From assembly GCF_001417965.1 (NCBI RefSeq), contig NW_018384385.1, positions 151,482 to 215,481 on the forward strand: a stretch of 64,000 bases of DNA, given 5' to 3'. This document shows positions 1-11,008 of this stretch, piece after piece. Source of the DNA: Exaiptasia diaphana (taxonomy: Eukaryota; Cnidaria; Anthozoa; Actiniaria; Aiptasiidae). The notes under the pieces were generated by a model that made no database searches, had not been told where the DNA came from, and saw only the letters and a program-made list of their open reading frames with translations. The first letter of the stretch is position 1. Each line of letters opens with the position of its first letter. Position numbers and translations under genes: made by a program.

Positions 1-47
1 AAGTTCTATACCATTAGTGATGGTAGCATATATATTTATTATTTCAG

Positions 48-3000
48 GCAGCACATGTTTGTTCCCATTGTGCCTCCTCATCTTCTAGATTACTGCTGGT
101 ATGTGTTCCTGGGCTCCCTGTGGAGATCTCTTGCTGCTTGGGTTACCTTGCCAATATAGCTTTACAAATGTTTTTTTTTAATATTTTTTTCAGTGCCCCA
201 ATGCCATTTCTTGCTGGAGTGCATTCATCTCTTATGCCTGTAAGTGAAACATTGCATTATATTTAAATATGTGCACCATGTAGCACTAGGAGGATGAATC
301 TCTGTTTTTACATTGAATTGTATTAAATCATCATTTTTAGAGTGTCAGGAAGATGCCTTTGGATGAAGTTGTTATCTTGAATGCTGACACAAATGAAGTA
401 GAATGTCCTTTCAAAGATGCAGCATTGTTGCCATTGGGGGTGGTAAGTATAATTTGTGTTTTGAGTCTTTCTCCCTGACTTATCCAATCCATATATCCAT
501 CTTTTTATTCATTTAGCCATCCCATTTATTCATTCATTCATCTGTTGGTACATTCTTTGCTCAACATCTCTTGTTTATTCACTCCTTCATCAATCTTTCC
601 ACCTATCAATCCCTTTCCTTATTTGCCCATTTGTTCATTTATTCACCTGTAATTCATCATTCTGTTCTTTCATTCATTTATTCACTTATTTTATTATCAG
701 ATATCAGATCTTAAAAGTACACTCAAGAAGCTTGATCTTCCAATCCATGACCGTGTATCAAAAGCATTTCTCTCTGCAATGGTTTCCCTTGTTGGTAGCT
801 ACAGAGATGCCTTGAGGTTTAAAACTGTAAGTGCTTTATATATATTCCTTGTTATTCTTGGCAAGCTTGTTAGATGTTGTTATTTTTGCTTTAAGATCCT
901 TCCAATGAATAAAAGATAGGCTATTTCATTAACTTTGACATAACTTTGTTTTGTAGGGTGAAAAAATTGTGTTTGACAAAGATGTGTAAGTTGTTTTACA
1001 TATAAACCTGACTTCATTATTTCATCAAATTTGTTTAATCAATAGTCAACTTTATTAGTTCTTTTTAGTCAAACTATCTTCCACTTATTTCTTTTGCAGT
1101 TTTGTTGAGTCAAAAAGCCAAGATAAAAGGCAATTCCTTCAGTCGGTTTTACATTTGCAGCTTTTTGAACAAGTATGCTAAAATCCTCTTTACTTCTGTT
1201 GGGCCTTTGACTCTTTATCACACAAAAGGAGAAGAAAATTCTTCTACCATTAATTCAATGATTTTTTATTTCTTTTAGTTTATCTCAGAAAGACTGGAGC
1301 TGTTGAACTCTGGTCAAGGATTCAATGACTTATTTGAGGAACAGATTGGACTACAAGCTGAAGGTGCATATTATTTACAAGAAAAGAAATGAAAAAAAAA
1401 TTGTATAAATTAAAGAAGCAGAAAATTGAAGACCATAGCTTATCAAACAAACTCTTCAATGCAAACTATCCTAAAATGTTGTCTGAATTATTTGCTTTTT
1501 AACACATATTTCGTTTATCTTCAGACCAAAAGAAACTCAAGCATCAGTATAAAATGTGGATGGTATGAAGTTTTTATTTCCCATCCCTACGTGTACTTTG
1601 TGCTGTACTTTGTGTTTTGTTATCATTTGTTGTGTTGTGTTGTCATGTTGTGTAATGTGGTTATGTTGTGTAATGTAGTTATGTTGTGTAATGTAGTTAT
1701 GTTGTGTAATGTGGTTATGTTGTGTAATGTGGTTATGTTGTGTAATATGGTTATGTTGTGTAATGTGGTTATGTTGTGTAATGTGGTTATGTTGTGTAAT
1801 GTTGTCATGTTGTGTAATGTGATTATGTTGTGTAATGTTGTCATGTTGTGTAATGTGGTTATGTTGTGTTAGGCCTTAAACGATGATGTAAAAGTTTGTA
1901 CTGGTACGTTTTGTTGTAGAGAGGAGCAAAGAAAATCGCCAAAGAAGGAGGTCACGAAATAAAACAAAATCTAAAAGAATTTGGTAAAGAAGCCAAAAAG
2001 AATTTGAACCAAATGAAAGGCAATATTGAAGAAATGTTGAAAGGAAAGGTAAGAAAGTGAATTGTCGTAAAAGATGAAATTAAACATAAATACACATGCT
2101 CCTTAAGTGAATTCAACATTACAATGGCGTTTTCTTGGGGCAGGACGACGAGGAAATTGGAGGAGAAATCAAAAAGTCAAATTCCTTACCGTATATGAAG
2201 CATTATGGAATAGGTGCAAGAATATCACCGATAAATAGAAGAAGAGCTCTTTCACCACAACCACAGGTTAGTATCATGGTAAATAGATATTAAACTAACT
2301 AAAGTACAGTACAAGAATTATTGACTGCATCAATCAAAAGTGATTTCCCCAGTAAGAAACAATTTGGAGTTATACGCTAGCCTCCTACGCAGGCGTTCCA
2401 CTCTTGGGCTCCCTGTCTTCCTCAACATGACTGAGGGAGTTTGTGCAACAGCAGAAAAATTCGTTTTTGACGGAACCCAAGTTCCCCCCTCGGACGTCGG
2501 ACCTCCAAAACGTTAGTTACATTTTCTATCCTTTTGCATTGTATAATTTACTCTTCACCAATCAAGTGATTTCTAAAAGCGAACAAGACAGTGATGATAG
2601 TCATGATTGACCATGATTGACCATGATGATGCTATGATAACGACTGCTAGAGCAAATCACCTACAGTAACCCATCTTCGTTTACTTCTATGAATGTGATC
2701 AACCAAGATCTACTATTCTCTCAACAGGCAAGAAAAGCGCACAGTTTTCATCAAGATGGCGATCGTAAAGTCCGACCACAGCGACCCCCACCCCCTAAGA
2801 AGAACGTACGCGATAGAACGAACGCCATGTCATTACTGATTGATGGTGACAGTACAGGGAAACAACTGTACTCACGGCACAGTACACCGAACCTTTCAGT
2901 AGAGCCTCCAGTAGCAACACTTGTGTCATTAGATGAAGATCACAAGGCAGATGATGCTAGTAGTGATGTGAGTGAATATTATCATAATAAAATACTTAAA

Positions 3001-3850
3001 TATAATATCGCCCAAATCCGCATTTCATCTTCACGAAGGATATTGTAATCATGATGGTGTACATAATGGTGTTTTATTTGTTTCTTTGTTGATGAGTATA
3101 CTTATGTCTTTATTCATTGATATATTTTGACCTTAATTGTAAGTCATTTATTCATCATTTGTTAACGTGTTTGTGTGCCTGTTTATAATATATTTCATCT
3201 TTTTGTTCTTTGAAAAGAGCAACAAACACAACACGCTACTGGATCTCGCTGAAGCTCTAAGTGACGAACATATCGATCAAGTGATTTCTACAAAAGATAA
3301 AGAAGTTAGTAAGCAACCATCACCTCTTCCAGATCGACCACCACGTCGGTCGTCTCAGCCAAACCGACCAGCTATTCCTCCTCGACCATCAGTAAAGAAA
3401 AAGAGTTCATCGTCGTCTGTCAGCTCAGCGTTAAATTCACCAGGATCACCATCTGAGTGTTTATTGACACCATTAAAACCAATCCCTATAGACTTACAGA
3501 AAGATATCATAGACTCACTTGGACCTGATTGTCAGATGTTTTTCCCTGAATGGCAGAGTCGGATATCAAAAATTAATTCAGAAATTACTTCGTCAGCAAG
3601 TGGATCGAAGAATACCGAACATTCACCGACGTTAATCGACGGTCTTACGATGACCGGTCAAAGCGCCGCAAATTCAGCGATGTTACACGAAGACTTATCG
3701 AATTCACTGCAGCTTGTAAATAAGCCGAAGAATTCATCAACCAATCAAACACAAGTATCGTTAATCGATACTGGATCGTCAACTTCCGAAGATTGTAACT
3801 TCAACTCGACAAGTTCTCCCCAGCCGTCACACTGGGTAAATTTTGAGTGA
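48..3850 (+). CDS. DENND1: DENND1 / connecdenn-like Rab35 GEF, 5' partial
   Basis: DENND1 proteins are guanine-nucleotide exchange factors for Rab35 on clathrin-coated and endosomal membranes. The window opens in an intron, so the N-terminal uDENN and much of the central DENN are missing. Coding exons: 48-98, 194-239, 341-442, 701-826, 957-985, 1100-1172, 1279-1363, 1525-1562, 1920-2048, 2144-2266, 2728-2967 and 3218-3850, giving 557 residues in a continuous frame. The first seven exons match the end of DENN and the dDENN domain of human DENND1A (PPHLLDYC, LDEVVILN, RQFLQSVLHLQLFEQFI, LELLNSGQGF). A lysine-rich segment follows, then a long low-complexity tail with SH3-type proline motifs (RPQRPPPPKK, RPAIPPRPSVKKK), as expected for an endocytic adaptor-binding tail. 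It ends HWVNFE-stop, matching the WVxF-acidic AP2 alpha-ear consensus. A GTAAAT donor just after that W (3836) could instead join 4370-4495. Family certain; the 3' end is open. Confidence 0.88.
500..690. repeat. Degenerate ATTC/CATT low-complexity tract
   Basis: Pyrimidine-rich, imperfect CATT/ATTC repeats fill most of the DENND1 intron between exons at 341-442 and 701-826. There is no reading frame or terminal structure. It is probably a decayed microsatellite. Confidence 0.5.
1643..1870 (+). repeat. 18-bp minisatellite in a DENND1 intron
   Basis: About 12-13 head-to-tail copies of an 18-bp unit, TTATGTTGTGTAATGTGG, with few variant positions. It lies in the intron between exons 1525-1562 and 1920-2048. 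Because the unit is a multiple of three and has no stop in one frame on each strand, it creates false open frames on both strands. Confidence 0.9.
2380..2515. repeat. GC-richer intronic insert, probable repeat fragment
   Basis: A stretch in the DENND1 intron 2267-2727 with base composition unlike the surrounding intron. It begins near GCTAGCCTCCTACGCAGGCG and ends near CCCTCGGACGTCGG. No frame, terminal inverted repeats or target duplication were found, so repeat origin is inferred from composition only. Confidence 0.3.
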
Positions 3851-5468
3851 ATAATTTATCGCCATACATTTGTACATACATGGCAATTTCAGAATATTTA
3901 TTCCACTAAAACACGCAATGAAAAATTTCACGCTAATCTCAGGATCATTTGTGCCATACAATGTCGCGTGGTCGTTTTGTAGAGTTAAGGTCATTTGTAA
4001 AGGTGTCCATCGGTCGTCATATGGAGGTTTGGTTGTAAGGCATAATGGGAATAATGAACACAAATGTGCATTTTCGTATTAGCTTTAAAACCTGCACTAA
4101 CGGACGCAACACAGCCGAACATCATTGACCCAATATTTTGCAATGAACGAAAGATTATCCATGTACAACATTCCCGCTCAGCATACCTTATTAGTTGCAA
4201 CATGAGTGAGCGGTTTACGATGTTAGTTGTTGCTTCAATGATGTTGTGCTGTGTATTTTGCACCCTACTAGAGGTCTTGTGTGCCCGCAATACTCATAAT
4301 TGAGACATAGCGGTTACACAAATCATAATATCTTGACTGAATCAGTATGAAGGTCAATCTTCATTGCAGAAGAAAAAGCGGAGGAAACTATTGTTAAAAG
4401 AACACGAAACTAGACGTGTTTTACTAGAGAGTTTATTTGCGATATTAAACAATGAATCAGTAAATATTTTCATCAATCAATTGATACTGTTATAATGATA
4501 TTTTTATCTGATGCGCTGGAGCTTAAGATTCAATGGAATAATTATCTTAAAGAAATGTTTTTGTATAGAAATAAGATCAGGTTTGTACAGCAAATGATTA
4601 TAGTATTAAAGACAGTGATCAGTAAACCAAGTAGTTTTGCACTGGATAAAGGTCAGTCCTTATTTATTTGTATGATTTTAACATATTATTTATTATCCCG
4701 AGCCTTTTACAGGATTTCGCGAGGATTGTTGCCCAACCTAGCCTGAGTATCAGACTAGAGAGAGAGCCTGATACTCAGGCTATGCCCAACCACATTCGAG
4801 AGCTTATTCGTAACTATTTTGCTCATAAAAGTTAATATTCTGTACTCTGATTTCATTCGGAAATTTGTACTAGTTTCACAGTCTGCGTGCATGAATGCAA
4901 ATATGTAATACTTATTATATTGTTTATTATAATTTTTTGCACAAACTGTGATTTTGTCATTTTGTAATAACTTATCATCTTCAATTTAAATATCGTTGTG
5001 ATCATCAAGATCTGATGTTCAGAAATTTATTTCTTTTTGCCTGATTCAAATCAAAGATGGCGGTTATTCGTATGTGAGAAAATCGCGCAAAGGTTCTTGG
5101 GTGCTCGTGAGTCTTTAATATAGAAAAAACAATTCCTTTTTTTTTGTTTGTTGTATTTTTTTATTTCAGTTTTTCTTAATAAATGGTAATAATTGAAAAT
5201 AGTGATTCGAATAGATTGAAATATTTTGCGATATACAGTAGGAACAAGACCAAAGCAACCGGGAAAAGAAGGGAGCCATTTTCCCCGTATTAAGACTTGG
5301 TTTCTCATCATAAATACAGAGCTTATAAAGCTAAATGCCATTCAATAGAATTATTTGTAATTACAAAATTGATTCATGATAGAGGTGAAGACCGTTCGTT
5401 ATCATCATACCCCTAAAAATGGTTGCAGGTTTGGCCAGGACTTCTCTTACTATGGCAACATATGCAAA
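3851..5468. other. Convergent 3' flanks of DENND1 and NT5C1
   Basis: This region holds the 3' flank of DENND1 (+) and that of the nucleotidase (-). A possible alternative last DENND1 exon is at 4370-4495, after a TTGCAG acceptor: a lysine-rich start KKKRRK, then about 35 residues and a TAA. A reverse-strand AATAAA near 5160-5165 could polyadenylate the nucleotidase mRNA. A small foldback insertion lies at 4739-4782. No other gene was seen. Confidence 0.5.
4730..4791. mobile_element. Tiny foldback element with 9-bp target duplication
   Basis: Perfect 15-nt inverted arms, TAGCCTGAGTATCAG at 4739-4753 and its complement at 4768-4782, enclose a 14-nt AGAG-rich loop. The hairpin is flanked by identical 9-bp direct repeats TGCCCAACC (4730-4738 and 4783-4791, with one extra T between the right arm and repeat counted in the repeat). 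Arms plus direct repeats are the signature of a miniature DNA-transposon insertion. The family is not identified; 8-9-bp duplications occur in hAT- and Mutator-like groups. Confidence 0.6.
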
Positions 5469-8170
5469 TTAAAAGCCGAGGGATTTTTTCGCGCTTTCCC
5501 TCTTCTTCGCGTCGTACTCGCGAGTGATCCCATGAGTCACGTGACCGGATGGTGTTCCCTTTTCGCGTGCTCGATGAACGTGGGATATTTGATCGTCAAA
5601 GAAAATGTGTGGATTTATCGCCTTCAAGACGCCATCCTTTGGTGCTCCAGCCATAAAGAAACATTCGTCGATTTCCAAGCCCCAGTGACGTAATGTCAGC
5701 AAAGCCCGCTGACCAACCATTGCGTCCCGTGACGTCACTATGTATGTTCTTATTGGGCAAGAGTCCTGTTGGGATCGGTCAAACTTCTTCTGCATCCGCC
5801 CGATGGCTTCGGCGAACGGTTTTAGTGGTCCCTGCATGAAAATGAGATATACACTGTTTTTATAGATATCAATGCGAATCATCTATGGTTTGACACTATC
5901 TAACACACGCGCACTCTCTCGATAAGCGATGCAAAATGTTACTGTAGTAGACCTTTAATATCCTTCTCTCTTAGGTGTTGTGCGATTGAGGTGTGCATGA
6001 TGGGGTCGTCCCTTTTGCGTTTCAATTGTTAATCAAGAAGGATTTTTTCAGTCTTTTTAGTTTTCGCGGTAAACTTGAATTTTTCCGTGTCACGATCACC
6101 GTCCCGCGCGCGCCGTTTTTGCTAGAGGATATTGCAGACTAACCTCTGATAGAGGAATATGTCTTTCCTGTATTTCGTGCTCCAAGAATGCGTCAAGTCC
6201 CTGTTCTTTAAAGATTCGTTCTGACTCGTCAGAAAACAGCACAGCATCCAGGTCAAAGGCGATACGTAGTTGTGTCTCGCTTGGCGAGTTCATTGGCTGA
6301 AGAGACATCACCGCTGACGGGAAACCTACAAAGAACAGTAACTCCCATTTTAATATGTTTGCCTCTTGCAAATTCAAGTTATAATTTTTCGACTCACTAT
6401 ATAACAGATTGGTACCTCTTCGGATGGCATCTGTGACTTCATTTTCGTACGATGTTAAGAAGAGAGTGATATTGAAAGCTTTAAGGTACTCAACGGGACT
6501 TGTTCCACCAGTTAATGCCATCCTTGTAATAATGAGACCTGAAGGCAAACAGACAGACGTGCAAGTAGACGGACAGAGGAGAGAGAAGTCCTGATGTGTA
6601 CAAGAAGATGGACAGACAGGCGCTATATCAAGCTGCGAAATCACATATGCGCAGCGAAGAAAGCAGTTACTTTGTAAGTAGCAAACTAGATAAGGATGCG
6701 CGTCGTATATATATATATTTCCTTTATGCAGCCAGGTGGACTAAAGGAGGGTGGGCTAACGTATTGAAAGTGGGCGGAGTACATTCTGGGGGCTGAAATG
6801 TCACTTTTCAAGGTAGTCCAATTTGAATAGACTATTCGACCAGAATATACAAGTGGACTATTGGATGGACCTAATTAGGGTAATTTTTATAGTCGAATAC
6901 CTACGCTCGTGGTTCCACTTGAGTTTTGATCATTTTCTGACGTCATTTTCACTATCGATAAGCGTACAGACCATAGAAAAGCGATTTCGATTTGTTAAGT
7001 AGAAAAGGGCATATTTACCATGGTGGTCGATGGACTTCTGCAGTCTTATTCCAACTTGTGCATTGTTGTGTGACATCAAAACAATGGCAAAAATTTCTTT
7101 TTCATGTGGATCTCGTTCTTTCAATTTGGCATTGACATTTTCAAGCGCCTTAAACATTACAATAATATCATAAAAACGCTTCATAAGTATTGAGTCACGT
7201 GGTGCTGAGAAACTGACAATGAAATGAAAAATTGAATAATGAAAGTGAAAGTGAAATTAACGTCAGAGAAAAATAAAATACGATGTTTTGAGAGATAATA
7301 TTATTATGAAGGTTTCAGTAATCTGACTTAAAACTAAATGAATTGTAAAGAAAATACACAGGAAAATACCCTTGAAAGTAGACAAATTTTTGTCGTCGAG
7401 TGCTGAAATCACTGACCTTGATGAATGGGAATGCTGCGCCAGGCTTGAGAAGCTTGTCTTCTCTTTCTACTTGAAGTTTGATGTAATTTTCAAGACCTTG
7501 TGCTTCAAACAAATCATTTTCTTCTTCAAGATTGAAAAGTGCTCTCGACGACACGGCCACGTTGACGGTTTTTCCATGATCTGTACCCTGTGAAGAAGAT
7601 AAATAGCAGCGTGACCTCGAGATGTATACTCGTGTTACAACGAGGGCAATGGGCTGGAGGTTACAACGAGGTTATACCCTACTGTAGCATTGTTAGGATA
7701 TCAGGGCCCTTTAATATACCAAAATGTTAAAATAGGTAGTGGAAACCCACCCAATATCAAACTTTCTTGTTCATTCTAAAAGATCTTTGTTGGTTGTTCA
7801 TATTTTTCCGCTCAGGCATGAATGTATTTCCTGAATGTAAGTCATGCACATGAGCGGTTAGTACCGGTTTCGGTGACGTCGGTCTCGGTGTCTTCCACTT
7901 TCTAAAAAACCCTAATGTTTTTTTCCCTTTAAATCTATTTCCTATCAAACTAACTAAACTTTAAAGTCAAATGAAGACGAAATTCTGTGTTAGAATCCTG
8001 CAAAGTGATTCGAGAAAAGCGGAAGAAATCATGAATTGATATTGTGAGTAATATCTCCCTACCGGCAGTGTTCGCTTTAGTTTAGAACTTGCAGATTCGC
8101 CTTTATGTGATTCGTTCAATTGCATCTCGTCGTTGGGACAATCGCTTGCTGTTACCTGTGTTGCAGCCAT
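5469..8170 (-). CDS. NT5C1: Cytosolic 5'-nucleotidase I (NT5C1A/B family)
   Basis: NT5C1 enzymes hydrolyse AMP to adenosine in the cytosol. Exons in coding order: 8170-8063, 7897-7865 (small, less certain), 7587-7417, 7148-7019, 6538-6416, 6325-6144 and 5831-5469, giving 369 residues (human NT5C1A is about 368). Family blocks in order are [79 protein letters not shown] and [15 protein letters not shown]213-L-D215 in AFDLDAV is the HAD-like motif I carrying the catalytic nucleophile, and it is intact. The 33-nt exon encodes [11 protein letters not shown], echoing the SPKP-rich N-terminus of the human enzyme; without it the frame still holds. The start is the first ATG of the first exon ([10 protein letters not shown]). 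The gene is convergent with DENND1 and tandem with MRPS18B. Confidence 0.9.
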
Positions 8171-8772
8171 TTTGATTTAACCAGCAAGGGACAGAAAGTA
8201 TCATCTGACGCCTTTACGTGTCGTCGCTTTCAGTAACGCACGCCACCGCGTGACCTATTAAATCATTGTTGAAAAGAAATATTAATATCGTTAAAATAAG
8301 CCTGTTTAAAGTTCTTAGCAAATAAAACAGCTTTCACCAAATAGTTGAAGTATTCCAGTCGCTTTTGAGCTTAATTTTAGTTACTGTCACGAAGTTGCGT
8401 GACAAAGGGTATTCCCCACTTCATCTCACGTGATTATTACTTGCCTTTTCACATTTGACCAGTAGGTGGTAGATAATGATTGGAACATTTTAATGTTAAT
8501 CAATCATACACATTTACATATTCAGAAAGCATTTTGACACATTTCAAAGAAAACTGGATAATAAATTATCAATAATAAATTATCAACATTCCGAATTTCT
8601 GCTTGTGGTGGTTTCAAACTTTCCTAAATCAATGTAAACAATTGATAATGATTTCACGGACTATCTGACATTTTGTACATTAATGTGATTTGACATATTT
8701 TGAGCTAATTTATAACAATCAAACTAGTCCATGTCAGAACAAAAACAACGCAAATAATGGTACATATTACAC
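8171..8772. other. NT5C1 promoter side / MRPS18B 3' flank
   Basis: AT-rich spacer between the start of the nucleotidase and the end of MRPS18B. It contains two adjacent copies of AATAAATTATCAA near 8559-8585 but no convincing promoter box, RNA gene or coding segment. Confidence 0.4.
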
Positions 8773-8778
8773 TTTATT
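8773..8778 (-). terminator. Poly(A) signal of MRPS18B
   Basis: AATAAA on the reverse strand, about 85 bp downstream of the MRPS18B stop codon. It is the first canonical hexamer after the stop. Confidence 0.6.
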
Positions 8779-8860
8779 TCCATTATGGCTTATTACAAGT
8801 TTGTATATAATAATTATAATCCAATTATTGGATGTTGCCACAAATTTCAATACTTTGTAG

Positions 8861-10850
8861 TCATCCTGTTTTGTTTCTTATGTTTGGTGCTGGTATTCCT
8901 GCTGCTTTAAACTGTCTTTGTGGGTCCCGTGGTCCAGGAATGGTAAAAGGTAAGTTACCTGGAAATAAACAGCCAAATGATTTTATAATGTACCAAATCT
9001 TTCTATCACTTATAATGTTGATGTACACAGTCTCTAAAGGAGTACACAGTTAACAAACCTTGATTTTTAGCCTCTTCTATTGACTTAATTAGCTTCTTTT
9101 GTTGTTGTCTACAAACACCTTGAAAAAAATTTAAGATTAAAAGTATCATAGCGTACCTATTGTGATAGTGTACCTAGTGTGGTACAGTATCATAGTCTAC
9201 CTAGTGTGGTAGTGTACCTAGTGTGGTACAGTATCATAATCTACCTAGTGTGGTAGTGTACCTAGTGTGGTACAGTATCATAATCTACCTAGTGTGGTAG
9301 TGTACCTAGTGTGGTACAGTATCATAATCTACCTCATAATTAATTAATATTGTGTGTTTTGTTATATGCTTTAATAAATACTCGCTGTATATGGTTAGAT
9401 GACATTACTATTGATAATTGAAATAATGAATTGATCACCCATACAAAACAATGAGCGAGAGAACAAAAGATAGAAGGTAGAGAAATAAAAGTTACCAGTT
9501 TTATTGTTATCAAGTACTTCACCACTGTGTGGACTGATAAACTGGGTTAAAAACACCACGTCCTTCAAATAAAAGACAACTTTATTATATGGCATATATC
9601 ATCATTTTGGTTTATTTCACAGTTTAATAAGTTAACAAATCATTCTGAGTACCTTGCTGTCCATTTCATAGTTCTTATTGACTCTTACTCTACATATTGG
9701 ACAAGGGTTTTGAGTGAGAAGCTTCTTAGATACCTTAAAAATAATGTATATTACAAATTAAAACATGAAAAATGTGGAAATAAATGCCTTTCTCTTGATA
9801 ACTTACTGTTGTGCATCTAAGTCTTGTTCTCTGTGTCAAAAATAAAATAATAGTTTGGGAATCAATATTCCATTGAAGGATTTCAAGGTAGTAAATTTCT
9901 CAAGTTCAATGTATGTTGGGCAATAGCATACCTTTTGTGGAATTTGTCCCTTATGATTTCGCCTATACCCTGACCATATTGGCTTGCTATCTATAATAAA
10001 TATCACAAGAATACTTCAAATAGCAATAACTAACCCTGCTGAGAAGTTTGAAAACCTTTTCAATAAGAAAAGAATAGCAGTAGCTGTACTGAGCTGATAG
10101 CTCAACTGAATCTCTCTTTAATGTTAAGATATGGCTACCTTCCCAGAATGCACTGGGAACTGTATAACTGAGTACTAGGGTCACTTGCTCACTACTGAAT
10201 GATACATTTAACATATACATGTACAACACAAATCATGGATGTGTGACTGTATAGAATACCTTGCCACTCTTTCATGATATCATCTATTGTCAATCTAAAA
10301 AAAGAAGGATACAATTTAATTGAAATTTGTGAGAAATCGATGACTGAGTGATAGTTCCAATGCAGTAAAGATTGTAACCTACTTTTTCAAATCACTTGTA
10401 TGTTCAGGTATATATGTATCAGCTTCATTAAATTCGTGTTGAGAACCTGACAGAAATAAATATTTAATATAATGAACAACTGCAAATAATTTATGATGAT
10501 GATGATGATATGATCATCATTATCATACGTTTTTTATCATTTGATGCTGCACACTACTGGATAAATGAGATCATCATTTAATTATATTGATTAATAGATA
10601 TATAGAGGATATTACCTGAGTTATGAACAAATCTAACGTTGGACAAGGAGTAAGGATACGTCAACGTGAGAAACTTTCCTCTGTCAGCAGATGGTTTGAT
10701 TCCTTGAAATTCGGAAAATCGCGAATAATTACGTAAAACGATATGTGACAAACTGATCCTCTGTGTAAGAAAATTATCTAAAATAACAGCAGAACCTGGT
10801 AAAACAGACCGAACAACACTAAAACAATTTCTTATCGATCCAGCCGCCAT
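8861..10850 (-). CDS. MRPS18B: Mitochondrial ribosomal protein S18B (mS40)
   Basis: A component of the small subunit of the mitochondrial ribosome. Nine exons in coding order: 10850-10616, 10446-10383, 10294-10260, 9990-9932, 9830-9807, 9733-9653, 9562-9496, 9118-9059 and 8958-8861, giving 240 residues with every junction in phase (human about 258). The N-terminus (MAAGSIRNCFSVVRSVLP) is basic and low in acid residues, as expected of a mitochondrial targeting peptide. The diagnostic blocks are IWSGYRRNHKGQIPQK (about 116-131), NPCPICR (148-154), FLTQFISPHSGEV, TGVCRQQQKKLIKSIEEAK and a C-terminal PFTIPGPRDPQRQFK. These separate S18B from S18A/S18C, which lack the YRRNHKG block. It shares a 158-bp divergent promoter with PNUTS. 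Confidence 0.93.
9141..9334. repeat. 44-bp minisatellite in an MRPS18B intron
   Basis: About 4.4 copies of a 44-bp unit that is itself two related halves, TACCTAGTGTGGTAGTG followed by TACCTAGTGTGGTACAGTAT plus CATAATC. It lies in the intron between exons 9562-9496 and 9118-9059. Later copies are nearly identical, suggesting recent expansion of a dimer. Confidence 0.85.
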
Positions 10851-11008
10851 CTTGAATTTAAGAAATATTTACCCGTGATGCATTTCGTGAAAAGAATTAC
10901 CCATAATATGTCATTGAAATGATTGATTGACAAGTTTTTGTCCAATGAGAGGTCGCGATTGCTGAAGCATGAGGCGTTGCTCCACAAGGCGCTTCTCAAA
11001 TCTTCTCA
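10843..11008. promoter_or_regulatory. Bidirectional promoter MRPS18B / PNUTS
   Basis: Only 158 bp separate the two start codons (10850 on - and 11009 on +). A YY1-type motif, CAAGATGGCGGC on the - strand (10843-10854), overlaps the MRPS18B ATG, as in many vertebrate mitochondrial and ribosomal genes. A CCAAT box (CCAATGAG, about 10942) lies between the genes. No TATA box is obvious, which fits a housekeeping divergent promoter. Confidence 0.65.

Noticed and set aside
1426-1872. 148-residue frame with repeated MLCNVV units
   Set aside because: Produced by the 18-bp minisatellite. It lies inside a DENND1 intron, overlaps exon 1525-1562 in another frame, and the reverse strand is also open.
2689-3048. 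Stand-alone 119-residue protein starting at 2689
   Set aside because: It is DENND1 exon 2728-2967 extended into both flanking introns; the splice sites and downstream phase are clear.
3827-4303. Several overlapping small frames on both strands
   Set aside because: Random frames in the 3' flank; no family resemblance and no splice context.
5376-5693. 105-residue + strand frame
   Set aside because: Shadow of the last exon of the nucleotidase on the opposite strand.
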